DNA from: Aquatica leii | Lineage: Eukaryota > Arthropoda > Insecta > Coleoptera > Lampyridae | Reading direction: 5' to 3' | DNA length: 64,000 nt | Assembly (NCBI GenBank): GCA_035610365.1 | Contig: CM069436.1 | Location: 8,236,937-8,300,936, forward strand | Shown here: positions 43,025 through 54,210 of the stretch, piece after piece | Position numbering within the stretch: the first letter of the stretch is position 1 | Layout: every line of letters begins with the position of its first letter | Position numbers and translations under genes: made by a program | Notes under the pieces: model-generated | Seen by the model: only the letters and a program-made list of their open reading frames with translations | Told to the model about the DNA's origin: nothing | The model's database searches: none

Positions 43025-46000
43025 TTGTGCAAATTAAGTAATTTTATTAAACAATATTAAATAACATAAAGCAAAATCAAAACAACATATTAAAAAAAAA
43101 ATTTTTTTGTTGTGATTACCCATGCACAAAGCTTACATTTGAAGTCATATTTCATCATGCTGGTGCGGATTTATTTTTGTGCACATATAGTAATAAATAC
43201 AATCAACAATATTAAATAACATGTTTAAAAATGAAAATAAGGATATTTTTCAAAAAAACAGTTTTTTTATTTTAAAATTGCTTCTTTTTGCTGTGATTGC
43301 TTGCACCAAGGCTTACTTTTAAAGTTGTTTTTATAATCTTGGCTTAGATTAAAGTTTGTGCATATTTAGTAACAATAAGAGTAAAGAATCATAAATAATA
43401 TATTGGAAAATCAAAATGATGATATTTAAAAAAAACATTTTCTATCCTTTGTGATTGTCCGCTCGCAAGACAAATTTTTGAAGTCACTTTCTATATTTTA
43501 GCCTGGATGATTTTACTGCAAATGTAATAACAAATTGAATAAACAATAATAAATGACTTTTTAAAACAAAATTAAATATATTTTAAAAAGAAGATTTATT
43601 TTAAAGTTGATTTTGTCATCTGTGATTGCTCGCAAACAAGACTTAATTTTGAAGTCACTTTTGTCATATTGGCGTTAATTAGTTTTTGTGCAAATTAAGT
43701 AACAATTTTGTTAAACAATAATAAATAACATAAAGCAAAATCAAAATAACGATATTTAAAATTTTTTTTTGTTGTGATTAGCCTTGCGCAAAGCTTACAT
43801 TTAAAGTCATATTTTATCAAGTTGGTGCAGATTTATTCTTGTGCACATTTAGTACTAAATAAAATCAACAATATTAAATAACATGTTGAAAAATGAAAAT
43901 GAAGATATTTTTCAAACGAACAGTTGCTTTATTTTAAAATTGCTTCTGTTTGTTGTGATTGCTTGCACAAAGGCTTACCTTTAAAGTCATTTTTATAATG
44001 TTGGCTTAGATTAATGTTTGTGCATATTTAGTAACAAAAAGAGTAAACAATGATAAATAATATATTGGAAAATCAAAATGATGATATTAAAAAAAATGTT
44101 TTCTATTCTTTGTGATTGTCCGCTTCCAAGGAAAATTTGTGAAGTCACTTTTAATATATTAGCCTGTATGATTTTTGTGCCAATTTAATAACAAATAATA
44201 CAAACAATAATTACTGAGCTATTGCAAAACAAAATTGAAGATGTTTTAAAAAGAAGATTAATTTTAAATTTGATTTTCTCATCTGTGATTGCTCGCAAAC
44301 AAGACTTAATTTTGAAGTCATTTTTGTCGTATTGGCGTTAATTAGTTTTTGTGCAAATTAAGTAACAATTTTACTAAACAATAATAAATAACATAAAGCA
44401 AAATCAAAACAACATATTAAAAAAAAATTTTTTTTGCTGTGATTACCCATGCACAAAGCTTACATTTTAAGACATATTTTATCATGCTGTTGCGGATTTA
44501 TTTTTGTGCACATTTAGTAATAAATACAATCAACAACAATAAATAACATGGTGAAAGAAGAAAATGAAGATATTTTTCAACAGTTGCTTTATTTTAAAAT
44601 TGCTTCTATTTGCTGTGATTTCTTCCAGAAAGGCTTGCTTATCTTTAAAATCCATTTTTATAATGTTGGCTTAGACTAATGTTTGTGCATATTTAGTAAC
44701 AAAAAGAGTAAAGAATCATAAATAATATATTGGAAAATCAAAATGATGATATTTAAAAAAAAATGTTTTCTATTCTTTGTGATTGTCCGCTTCCAAGGGA
44801 AATTTGTGAAGTCACTTTTTATATATTAACCTGTATGATTTTTGTGCAAATTTAATAACAAATAATACAAACAATAATAACTGAGTTATTGCAACACAAA
44901 CTAGGAAATTTTTTTAAAAGAAGATTCATTTTAAAGTTGATTTTGTCATCTGTGATTGCTCGCAAACAAGACTTAATTTTGAAGTCATTTTTGTCATATT
45001 GGCGTTAATTAGTTTTTGTGCAAATTAAGTAATTTTATTAAACAATAATAAATAACATGAAGCAAAATCAAAACAACAATATTTAAAAAAAAAAATTTTT
45101 TTTGCTGTGATTACCCATGCGCAAAGCTTACATTTCAAGTCATATTTTATCATGTTGGTGCGGATTTATTTTTGTGCACATTTAGTAATAAATACAACCA
45201 ACAATATTAAATAGCATGTTGAAAATTGAAAATGAGGATATTTTTCAAAAAAACAGTTGTTTTATTTTAAAATTACTTCTATTTGCTGTGATTGCTTGCA
45301 CAAAGGCTTACCTTTAAAGTTGTTTTTACAATGATGGCTTAGATTAATGTTTGTGCATATTTAGTAACAAAAAAAATAAAGAATCGTAAATAATATATTG
45401 GAAAATCAAAATGATGATATTAAAAAAAAATTGTTTTCCATGATTACTTATACGCAAGCCTTACATTTGAAGTCATACTTCATTATGTTGGCGTGGATTC
45501 ATTTTTGTGCATATTAATAACAAATAAAGTAAAAAATCATATATAATATATTGCTAAATCAAAATGATATTAAATTTTTTTTTTCTATTCTTTGTGATTG
45601 TCCGCTCGCAAGGCAAATTTTTGAAGTCACTTTTTATATATTAGCACGGATGATTTTTGTGCACATTTTATAACAAATTAAATAAATATAACATAATGCA
45701 AACCAAAATTGAAGATATTTTAAAGAAAAGATTTAGTTTAAAGTTGCTTCTGTGATCTGTGATTGCTCACAAACAAGACTTAGTTTTAAACTCATTTTTG
45801 TGATATTATCGTAAAATAATTATGAAAATTTAGTAACAATTTTAGTAAACAATAATAAATAACATATTACAAAATCAAAATGACAATATTTAAAAATAAA
45901 TGTTTTTTCCTCTGTGATTACCCGTACACAAGGCTTACATTTTAGGTACCATATTTTATCATGTTGGCGTAGATTTATTTTTGTGTGCATTTAGTAATAA

Positions 46001-46665
46001 ATGCAATCAACAATAATAAATAACATGTTGCAAAATCAAATTGAGAATATTTATCAAAAAAAGTTTGATTTATTTTAAGGTTGCTTTTGTTTGTCGTGAT
46101 TGCTCGCACGCAAAACTTACTTTTTTGAAGTCGCTTTTTCTCATGTTGGCGTGAATTAATTTTTGGACATATGTATTTAGTAACAAATAGAGTAAAAAAC
46201 CATAAATAACATATTGCAAAATCAAAATGATATTAAAATTTGTTTTTCTATTCTTTCTATTGTCTACTAGCAAGGTTTATTTTTGAAGTAACTTTATATA
46301 TTGGCGTGGTTAACTTTTGTGCACATTTAATAAGAAATAAAATAAACAATAATAAATGACATATTGCAAAATGCAATTGAATATATTTTGAAGATAATAT
46401 TTAGTTTAAAGTAGCTTTTGTGAACTGTGATCGGAAACAAGATTTAATTTCGAAGTCATTTTTGTCATGTTATCGAAAAAAACTTATTGTGCAAATTTAG
46501 AAACAATTTTAGTAAACAACAATAAATAACATTATAAAATCAAAATGACAATATTTAAAAAAAAAATTTCCCGCTGTGATTGTCCGTTGCAAGGCTTAAA
46601 TTTGAAGTCATATTTTATTATGTTGACGTGGATAATTTTTGTACACATTTAAAAACAAATAGTGA

Positions 46666-48287
46666 GCGAGTTACGCTATGAAATTTTTGACGAGAGTAAC
46701 GTACATTATTTTTTGTGTTGCCTTTTGCAAAATTATATTCTTTTTTGAAAAAATAAACAAAAACCACCAGAAATATAATGATGGTATTACATTTACTACT
46801 AAATCTGTCAAATTTGACATTAACTTCAATATCGTTTTTTTTTTCAATTCTAACTGAATTTCAAGAGTTTTCAAATGGCTTTTCCACTTGTCGCATACTC
46901 GTTCTAATAATAATAATTGACTTTGAACACTTAGATTTATGTGGATTTCTAGTTTTTACACAATAGAGCTTTTTTCGCCCATTACGTAACTAGACTAACG
47001 TACGATTATTGGCGTTTGCGATGTTGGCAGCACAAAAAATATATTTTTGTTTATATAAACAATTACTAAATATTTAATTTATTTAGTATTTTGTTTCAGT
47101 AAAAATACCCTTGACATATTGGCTAGATTTGTAGCTAACTTCACACGGGTAAAAGAAATGATTTACTAATACCAAAGCTCAATCTTTTAACATTTTTGAG
47201 ACTTTTTCTGTGAAGGTCTGGAGTAATGTGTTCTAATTTGCCATTTAGATCTGGCACTAAATTAACGGATAATAGTTTAAAAAATTTTTTTTTGTCTTGG
47301 AATACAATATACATATATTTTTCTTGCTCACAATATTACATGTTAGCTTGAATTATTCGATTAGTTAATTAGTAAATTAATTGCTATTGAAAGTTGTTTT
47401 ATTCTTATTATTTTTTTTATTTTTTTAGTATAAAATTAATTTTATGAACAAACTTATATATAAAAATAAAACATAAAATTATGTAGAAACTTTGCTGAAA
47501 AGATTTTTCAATTTAACTTATAATTTAATAAAATGTCAACAAAGTAATTTAATAAATTTGCTATTCTAGGTTTGTCGCGAAAGAAATAGTCGCCAGCGCG
47601 CATTGATTTTGTGATGAAGCAAACGTCAAATAATCTTAATTTGTTTTTTCCATTATTTTGCTTTGATTATTGTTTAGAAGCTTTCGATCGTATTTACGCG
47701 TTACGTAAATTTAACCAAATTATTATAATTTTTTTAATTTATTTGCATATATATTTTATGCGTGTCTTTAATATTTTGGAATTCTATTTTTGAATTCTTT
47801 CTCTATGCTAAATCCAAGCAAGGTTAAGGTTAAACTGTTACGGATCATTTGAACGACAAATTCAATTTTCTTCTTTCTTTCAACTTCTAATTTTATAAAC
47901 GCTTTTATGTATGTTTGCGCACGAAACGACTGCCATTAACGAATATAATTAAATCGAGATTTAATGTTTTTATTTATCAAGCCATAAACACTTGAGATTA
48001 TTTCAAAATTCTCTTCCATTTTATTTTTTTGTGATCGTATTTTCTTTATTATTTATAGCTTCCATTTCCTGAAAGTGTATATCGTGGTAAGTTATATGCA
48101 CTTTAGCTTTTAAAAACGTTATACAAGGTGTTTATATTGTTCTCTATACATTTATCAGTTTTCGCTTGGAAGGGATGTGCTGTGGCGGTGTTTCATTTCT
48201 AGTGGTTGTCTTTATCCAAATTCCGGTTTGATTAATTTACGACTTGGCGAATTTTTATCTAAAAAGAAAAACGGGGATAATTGGTTA
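46666..48287. other. No recognisable gene; right flank of satellite
   Basis: Very AT-rich sequence. ORFs at 46671-46966 and 47611-47793 are Phe/Ile/Asn-rich chance frames. Confidence 0.5.
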
Positions 48288-48425
48288 AAAGCACCTCGGA
48301 GGCGCCGCGGTGACAGATATCGCGTCCCGACGGCCGCATCCTGAGGTCAGGCATCCCACTCAGTTCTATACGAACAGGTGGTGCTCTCGACATGGTACAG
48401 CTGTTCAGCTGTCAGCACGATAAAC
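48288..48425. other. GC-rich island of unknown function
   Basis: About 140 bp of clearly higher GC in AT-rich DNA. It is open on both strands: minus MSRAPPVRIELSGMPDLRMR onward, and plus GGAAVTDIASRRPHPEVRHP. It lies about 160 bp downstream of the candidate exon at 48584-48865, on its 3' side. It could be a conserved exon, a 3'UTR piece or a repeat; I cannot decide. Confidence 0.35.
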
Positions 48426-48583
48426 TACAAAATCCCACAAGTTGAATCTGTTGATTCTGACTGTAATCGTTTGTAAATCTCTGCACCGACAGCGTCCGAA
48501 AAACATAAAAAGAAAAAAAAATCGGACGCGTCAAAAAATTAATTAAAATCCACGTTATATGTTACTTTTATAGGAAATGAAAA

Positions 48584-48865
48584 TCATTTAGCAGCGTCGT
48601 TATAAAAGTTATAAAATGAAATTTCCGGGCCACAAAGCATGTCTGAGGGAGATGATATATAGGAACGCATTTTTTGCGTACTATTTATAATGGGAAGAAT
48701 CAATGTTTGTAGACGTCGTTGCCACGTTTCCGACAGTTCTGGAATGCGACGATTATTGGCAACTGCGGTCTGTAAGGATCGATTTGTCGTTTCGGCTTGA
48801 AGCAATGGTTCCTTCTCGGAGATACTCGTATTTACTTCGGTATTATTAGGGATGTTCTCATCCTC
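48584..48865 (-). CDS. Candidate terminal exon of a host gene (93 codons)
   Basis: On the minus strand a long pyrimidine-rich tract (about 48960-48872) leads to an acceptor CTATAG, after which the frame is open for 93 codons to TGA (48584-48586). It starts EDENIPNNTEVNTSISEKEP, continues LLQAETTNRSLQTAVANNRR and ends CGPEISFYNFYNDAAK. EKEPLL could be a dileucine sorting signal. Composition is balanced, unlike chance frames nearby. I do not recognise the protein and found no upstream exon in the window. Confidence 0.5.
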   Translation of the reverse strand, partial: EDENIPNNTEVNTSISEKEPLLQAETTNRSLQTAVANNRRIPELSETWQRRLQTLILPIINSTQKMRSYISSPSDMLCGPEISFYNFYNDAAK

Positions 48866-50356
48866 CTATAGTTTTCCGCTAAGGGACGAAAAAGAGACGC
48901 ACCCAATCGTCAAGAGAAAGATAGAAAGAAACGAAGGAAAAAGAGTGGGGGTCAGTCCACGTTACCAGCCCGTCCGTTTACGGGACAATTAAACAAAATG
49001 AAAATTTGTGATTGTAATCGTAAATGGAAAATCACCACCTAATTTTCGTTAGAAGTTTTCATTTCCTTAACTACATTTTTATTATAAATTTTCTAATTTA
49101 AAATGGAATTCTGAAAACGGTTAAATTAACTAACTTGGGAAATTCTCCTGGAATGTTTATGGATAAATACGTAACTTAAACTAACTTCGCAAAGTTTGAT
49201 AGCGATCTTAAGATATTATTTCTTGATTGCTTAAAATTAATTTGAGCAACTACACTTTGAAGATTCAAATTATTACGTTTACCAACACGATTTTTTTTGC
49301 GTTAATTTTTTTTTGGAACGTTCCTTATTTTTTTTTGTATTCTGTAACTTATTTGATTGTACGTGGTATTTTAAAAAATTGTACCAGGCTAAACTACCAT
49401 ACAAAAATTGGCAGGTTTTAAAAGCTAAATCTATTTTAACATATATGTAATTTTTTTATAATAAAACAAATTTTTGATGAATGCCTTCTAGCACTAGAAA
49501 TAGATAAAATGGAATATAAAAGTTTATCAGTTAAACACAACAAAGCCTGTTTACTGTTTTCATGTGTTTCTATGTTTTCGACCAAAATAATTTTATTAGT
49601 AAAAGCATTATTATTGTTCACAATTATTGTGCTGTAGGGTAATAATAATGTTTTTTTAATAATATTATTTCTATATTTATTATCAAAGTTATAATTTTTT
49701 ATTTGTATTGTTTTGATGTCTATTCCTCGTTTAACTGTATGTTTGTTTGCCAAAATTAATTTTTATATAAAAATTTGTGTCAAACCCTACTTCCTTCCAC
49801 ACAGCCTTTGAAAAAACAAGATAATGTTTTGGATAAACTTATTTATTAGAGAAATAAATACAAATAATTATTTACATTAGTAATTTTTTTGTTGCTTACT
49901 TCATTTGCTACCCGCGCTGATTTGCACGCGTAGATTTTGAGATTCAACACTTTCCTCAATGTTTCCTGTGTCTACTTGCAGAAGATTCTTGTGTTGATGG
50001 CGATATATAAGCGAGGTTGACAAAGCTTATATACAAAGTTCAAACAACCTTATTAGCGCGATTTGGAAAATTTAACTATAAGCGCCATCTGTTGAGATAT
50101 TTACGATAGTAAACATCCCCACTTTGTCAATGCTAACACTATTCTGGACACGTATGTACCGTGCGTATCTACTTATCTAAGCACCAACCGCTTACACCAA
50201 AGCGTATTTTATTTTGTTTTTGAAAAACACGATCGCAAAATCTAAACTGCTTGTGCAAACAATGTTGTGTGAAAAGCAATTTTTATCTACATAAAATTTT
50301 CTCGATGATAAACAAATGTTTCTTGTAATAGCGAAGGCTTCCACGGCCGGAATCTA
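48866..50356. other. No gene beyond splice tract; AT-rich
   Basis: 48872-48960 is the putative intron end on the minus strand. The rest holds only chance frames (for example 49436-49753 minus, Asn/Lys/Ile-rich). Confidence 0.45.
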
Positions 50357-50451
50357 TACTAACATTAGAATGTCTTCCGGGTTTGGACCGTGTCATAGTT
50401 GCAACCGAAGCTGCCAACGTTTCGCCCACTTTCGTAAGGGGCTTCATCAAG
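50357..50451 (+). repeat. Left 95-bp inverted repeat of PLE
   Basis: Begins TACTAACATTAGAATGTCTT and ends GGGGCTTCATCAAG. It joins the coding part within about 10 bases. Confidence 0.9.
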
Positions 50452-50458
50452 AACCTTA

Positions 50459-51124
50459 GTGAATAATGGTTATGTAAAGCGAGATATTCATAGAGTTATT
50501 AATCGTCGTTTACATCCACGTACTCGATTACCTAAGGACATTTCTACTCCCGAATCCAACCCGAAATTGGCCTTTTTACCCTACATTCACAAGGTTACAG
50601 ATCAAATAGGGAAACTCCTTCGTAAGAATGGTATTAAACCCATATTCAACTCGACAGGCAAAATCTCTCAGATTCTTCCTTCTCCCAAAGACAAATTTCC
50701 TACACTTTCATTTCAAGGTGTATACCAAATTCCCTGTTCTTGTGGTTTAGTCTACATTGGTGAAACCGATCGTTCCGTCATTACTCGCATTTCAGAACAT
50801 GATCGTTGTATAAGGAAAAGGTATACTTCCAAGTCTGCGGTCGCTGAACATCATTTTACTACAGGTCACAAGATAGATTTTGATGTTTCGTTGATTGCCA
50901 AATCTCCATTCTTTTTCAACAGGAAATTCCGAGAAAGCATAGAAATCATCAAACACCCCAATAATTTCAATCGCGATCATGGTTTCGAAATATCCCCTCT
51001 TTGGTTCTCGGTTATTAGTCATTTATCAAAAACACGCTCCCTAGCAACCGTAACCCAATCAGGGTCGAGCTTAATCATCCGTGACGATCCTTTTCCTTTA
51101 AATACGGAGACTATTTCTTCTTAG
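50459..51124 (+). CDS. Penelope-like GIY-YIG endonuclease, uninterrupted frame (221 aa)
   Basis: Residues 1-90 are the PLE linker (INRRLHPRTRLPKDISTPES, AFLPYIHKVTDQIGKLLRKN). The GIY-YIG core follows: FQGVYQIPCSCGLVYIGETD, with CSCG and the YIGxT motif, a catalytic-type Arg in RISEH, the block SKSAVAEHHFTTGHKIDFD, the late Glu in RESIEIIKHPNNFNRD and a basic tail. GIY-YIG enzymes nick the DNA target during PLE insertion. No ATG lies at the start; the frame is open into the left repeat (a GTG at 50459), so it is a 5'-truncated ORF without RT. There are no stops or frameshifts, which is unusual in this window. Confidence 0.88.
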   Translation: MNNGYVKRDIHRVINRRLHPRTRLPKDISTPESNPKLAFLPYIHKVTDQIGKLLRKNGIKPIFNSTGKISQILPSPKDKFPTLSFQGVYQIPCSCGLVYIGETDRSVITRISEHDRCIRKRYTSKSAVAEHHFTTGHKIDFDVSLIAKSPFFFNRKFRESIEIIKHPNNFNRDHGFEISPLWFSVISHLSKTRSLATVTQSGSSLIIRDDPFPLNTETISS

Positions 51125-51346
51125 TCACTTCTACCTAGTTTAGAATCTGGCTTGGTTCACAAGTTGATTACCTAACTCGGTAGTGGTTCTTTGTTAGATT
51201 TTCGTTTGCTTTTTCAGGTTATCGTTTTCTTTCTTACCTTTTCATAGTTTAGGTTATGGCTTGTTTTACAAGTGGATAACCTAACTTTTGAGAAGTTCTT
51301 AGTTAGATTTCGATTGTTTGTTTGAGTTCTGCGATTTATCTCACGC

Positions 51347-51441
51347 CCTGATGAAACCCCTTACGAAAGTGGGCGAAACGTTGGCAGCTTCGGTTGCAAC
51401 TATGACACGGTTCAAACCCGGAAGACATTCTAATGTTAGTA
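51347..51441 (-). repeat. Right 95-bp inverted repeat of PLE
   Basis: Starts CCTGATGAAACCCCTTACGA and ends CATTCTAATGTTAGTA, the inverted partner of 50357-50451. Confidence 0.9.
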
Positions 51442-53470
51442 AATGTTTCTTGATTTGAATTTAATATTGCCTACTTAAATTCCTCGTGATAGGTTAAAAA
51501 TCATTTTTAGTATAATATTTAATCATATTTTTATCAATTCGTGTGCCGACCTTAACATATAAATTTATGTCGTCGTAGCTTTTTTATTTAAATATCTCTT
51601 ACTATTAAGGCAGCGTTTGTAAAAAACGCATTGCTCGATTATCGTTTGTCGATTTGAGTTGTAATATAGGTTATCATTTTTATTTTAACGGGATAATATG
51701 TAGCTTATGTTCACCCTGAAAATATATTCTAAATATTGTTGAAAGAATTTACTTCATACATACAAACTTGCAAACTTTACCTCTTATTATTATATTATTA
51801 TTATTGTTATTAGTATAGATAACTCTTGATGTCGATGGCGTTAAAAGTGTCCAAGCGCTTTAAACTTCTTGTTCTTTCTCATTAGTTGAACGATTTACAC
51901 AACAAATAGTACAAATTAACCTATTTTCAATGTGCAGATTATAACTGATTAAAAAGAACACCAGAATGAAAATAACTACAGGTCATGTCAACAATAATCA
52001 TAAATGCAATATCGCAATAAGCATAATTAACAAGTCAATTATAGAAGATATTTTAAACTCTCGAGTTAGGTAACACACTGTACTACAAAACAAATGTACA
52101 CATTGAAAAAATTAATTATTTTGAAGTTGATATAAGGAACTGGTGGTTAAATAAGAATAGCGCACAGTTAATCAAGCCCCGAGCTTGAATAATTTTAACG
52201 TTAATGTGACACTGAATATTTGTGACAACGAAAGACATACGAGGTCGTAGTTCATACGATCAACAACAAAACATAGGGTTACCTACAATTTACAGTAGGT
52301 GTTTACGACGACGACAATCCAAAATAACGTCAAGAGTTTAATCTACAAGGGAACGTGTGGATTACGTGATTTAGTAGATACGATCATAAAAACCAGACGA
52401 CAAAACAAAATTAAGTCTAACCGCAAAAAAGTTCATCATGCCTCAGCAGCTGTTTTTATAAGCATCGATTACTTTTACATTTAGTTTTCAATAGAAAACG
52501 ATTGGATACCCAATGCTGAGCATTAAGTTACATGTATTTACTTTGCGGTTAATATGATGGAAATGGCAAACTGAAATTGGTTTGAAATATATTCCGCGTG
52601 GAGAGTGTCAAAAAAGATTTTTAACATAAGTACCACTAAAGGTAAAGGTAGACAGTCGAGCAAGGTTTCCATGACTTTAATACGCGTCGTTGACATTGTC
52701 CCTGTGAACCCTAGTCACGCAAGTCTCTGTACCTTGGTGAGTCTTGTTGTTGGTTGTCTTTTTGGATCTATGCCACTAAATTAGAGATCCGTATGTGACT
52801 GTGGGACCTATTACTCTACAGTATTTTTAAAGAATCTTTTCCGATTTTAGTCTTCATGTTTTTCCTATTATACTCTTACATAAGACAAAGCATAAAAATG
52901 GGCGCCACTTCGTTGTAACAGTAGAATCTTTGGTTTTGGGACGCCTAGGGTACCTACGAACCCGCTGACCAAAAAATTAGGAGAAAAGCAAACGACTATC
53001 ACCGACAGAACGTAACAAATTGATTATGTAGTTTCCAATGGATGTCTGTTTTTGTTTACAAGATATAACATTTTCTGTTTTACCAAAGAGCGCTACAAGT
53101 AATAAAAAAAATACTACCGGCTTAAATCGGTCTATAGGTATGAGACATTGTTACAAGGTGATTAATTCTTTCAGTCTTAGCAGCTGGGTTTGAAGAAATG
53201 ACCCCCAAGCTTCCACCAAATCCACTGTAAAGAATTTTAAATTAGCAAAAGCAAGATTCAATACAAGTAGAGGATCTTCATTTTATTAAAGCCGCTACAA
53301 GGGTAATAATAACGACGATGTGAAATTAGATAAAAATTAATTACGTACGATTGAACGGATAAGGTTTCTACTAATCAATCTACTCACAACGAACGTCCAT
53401 TGAGAAATGAATTTCAGTCAATGTCACACACCAAATACTGATATCATTTAGCCGGTAATATGAATTTTGT
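51442..53470. other. No recognisable gene
   Basis: AT-rich sequence with a moderately GC-richer part at 52620-53230 that may be an unrecognised repeat. The ORF at 52299-52484 has no recognised motif. Confidence 0.4.
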
Positions 53471-53479
53471 CAAAGTACA

Positions 53480-54210
53480 AAAATGTGAAATTTTATTACT
53501 AACGACACGTAACAATTTATAAAGGATTTGTGTGGGAAGCACGCCTGCCTAAAATTTAAATGCATCCTTCAGGCGTCTTACGAGAAACAACATGACTCCT
53601 TAGCTATTTAAAAAACAATGCAGTAATGTATACCATGGATTTATAAAAATTCTAGAACCTGAAGCTAGTCCATCTTTGAATTCCAGTTCGTTGTTCCTTG
53701 AATATAACCACTGGTGGTAGAAATCGCTCTTCTGCACTGCAGCAGGCAATAATGCACACAATTTTGTCTCTTTTGGATGAAATTAAGATATCAACATCTT
53801 TAGCTCCTTTTGTTTCGATTACCGTACCAGTCTCGTTACTTACTTGGAACTCGTTTCATGTTAAATGTTTTTTGTTGTAACGAACATGTTAGTTTCTGTG
53901 TAATTGTTTGAAAGAAAATCGAAAGAAATGAGGTTTCTTCTCGATTTATTTCTTGGCTTCGAGCAATGGATAATCTATACGACTGTCTTACACTTAATGT
54001 TTTATTTATTTTCAAAAATAAGCTTAACAAACCATAACTGGCTAATCTGGTTTCAGGTACTTGATTCCTAATTTTTCAGCAAATTGAAATGCCAATGTCC
54101 GAATTGTCTCTCCGTCAGGAGAAAATCCCGGTTGTTTTAATAACTGCACGTTTTACCAATCTTTTTTTTAATTTTCTGTTGTCAAAACACCTTGAAGACC
54201 AAAAAGTAGA
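53480..54210 (-). pseudogene. Second pogo/Tigger-like transposase, decayed
   Basis: Minus strand: a KLGIKYLKPD block and LASYGLLSLFLKINKTLSVR with SIARSQEINREE (CENP-B-type DNA-binding helices, about 54090-53920); KTFNMKRVPSK (normally FNxDExG, first catalytic Asp lost); QVSNETGTVIETKGAKDVDI; IACCSAEERFLPPVVIFKE; and GRRASHTNPL in place of LDGxxSHT (about 53500-53560). The order is that of pogo/Tigger/jerky-type transposases. It is a different family from the copy at 3-5 kb. The C-terminus and ends are not recognised. Confidence 0.78.

Larger units (their letters stand above)
39465..46665 (+). repeat. Satellite array with four-monomer higher-order repeat (about 660 bp)
   Basis: About 43 monomers of roughly 150-182 bp each start with a TGTGATT-type box and share GAAGTCATTTTT, TTGGCGT and TTTTGTGCA…TTTAGTAACAA. 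Four types alternate in fixed order, recognised by TGTGATTGTCCGCTCGCAAG, TGTGATTGCTCG…CAAGACTTAA, TGTGATTACCCATGCACAAA and TGTGGCTGCTTGCACCAAGG. Type-1 monomers start near 39473, 40126, 40811, 41469, 42136, 42790, 43450, 44111, 44779, 45593 and 46253, giving a period of about 653-668. The 45.4-46.7 kb end is more diverged and has one extra monomer. There is no coding content. Confidence 0.95.
50357..51441 (+). mobile_element. Penelope-like element cassette flanked by 95-bp inverted repeats
   Basis: The left arm 50357-50451 and right arm 51347-51441 are reverse complements with about three mismatches. Each contains CCAACGTTTCGCCCACTTTC and AATGTCTTCCGGGTTTG, features of PLE terminal (pLTR) sequences. 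An uninterrupted endonuclease frame lies between them. The unit is about 1.09 kb and looks like a 5'-truncated PLE whose 5' end is an inverted copy of its own 3' end. Confidence 0.85.

Noticed and set aside
39465..46665. CRISPR-like regular repetition
   Set aside because: The repeats are contiguous 150-182-bp monomers without short conserved repeats separated by unique spacers, and the DNA is eukaryotic. It is a satellite.
52895..52925. TGGGCGCCACTTCGTTG resembling a retroelement primer binding site
   Set aside because: It matches a tRNA 3' end only over the first few bases, and no gag, pol or LTR is recognisable next to it.
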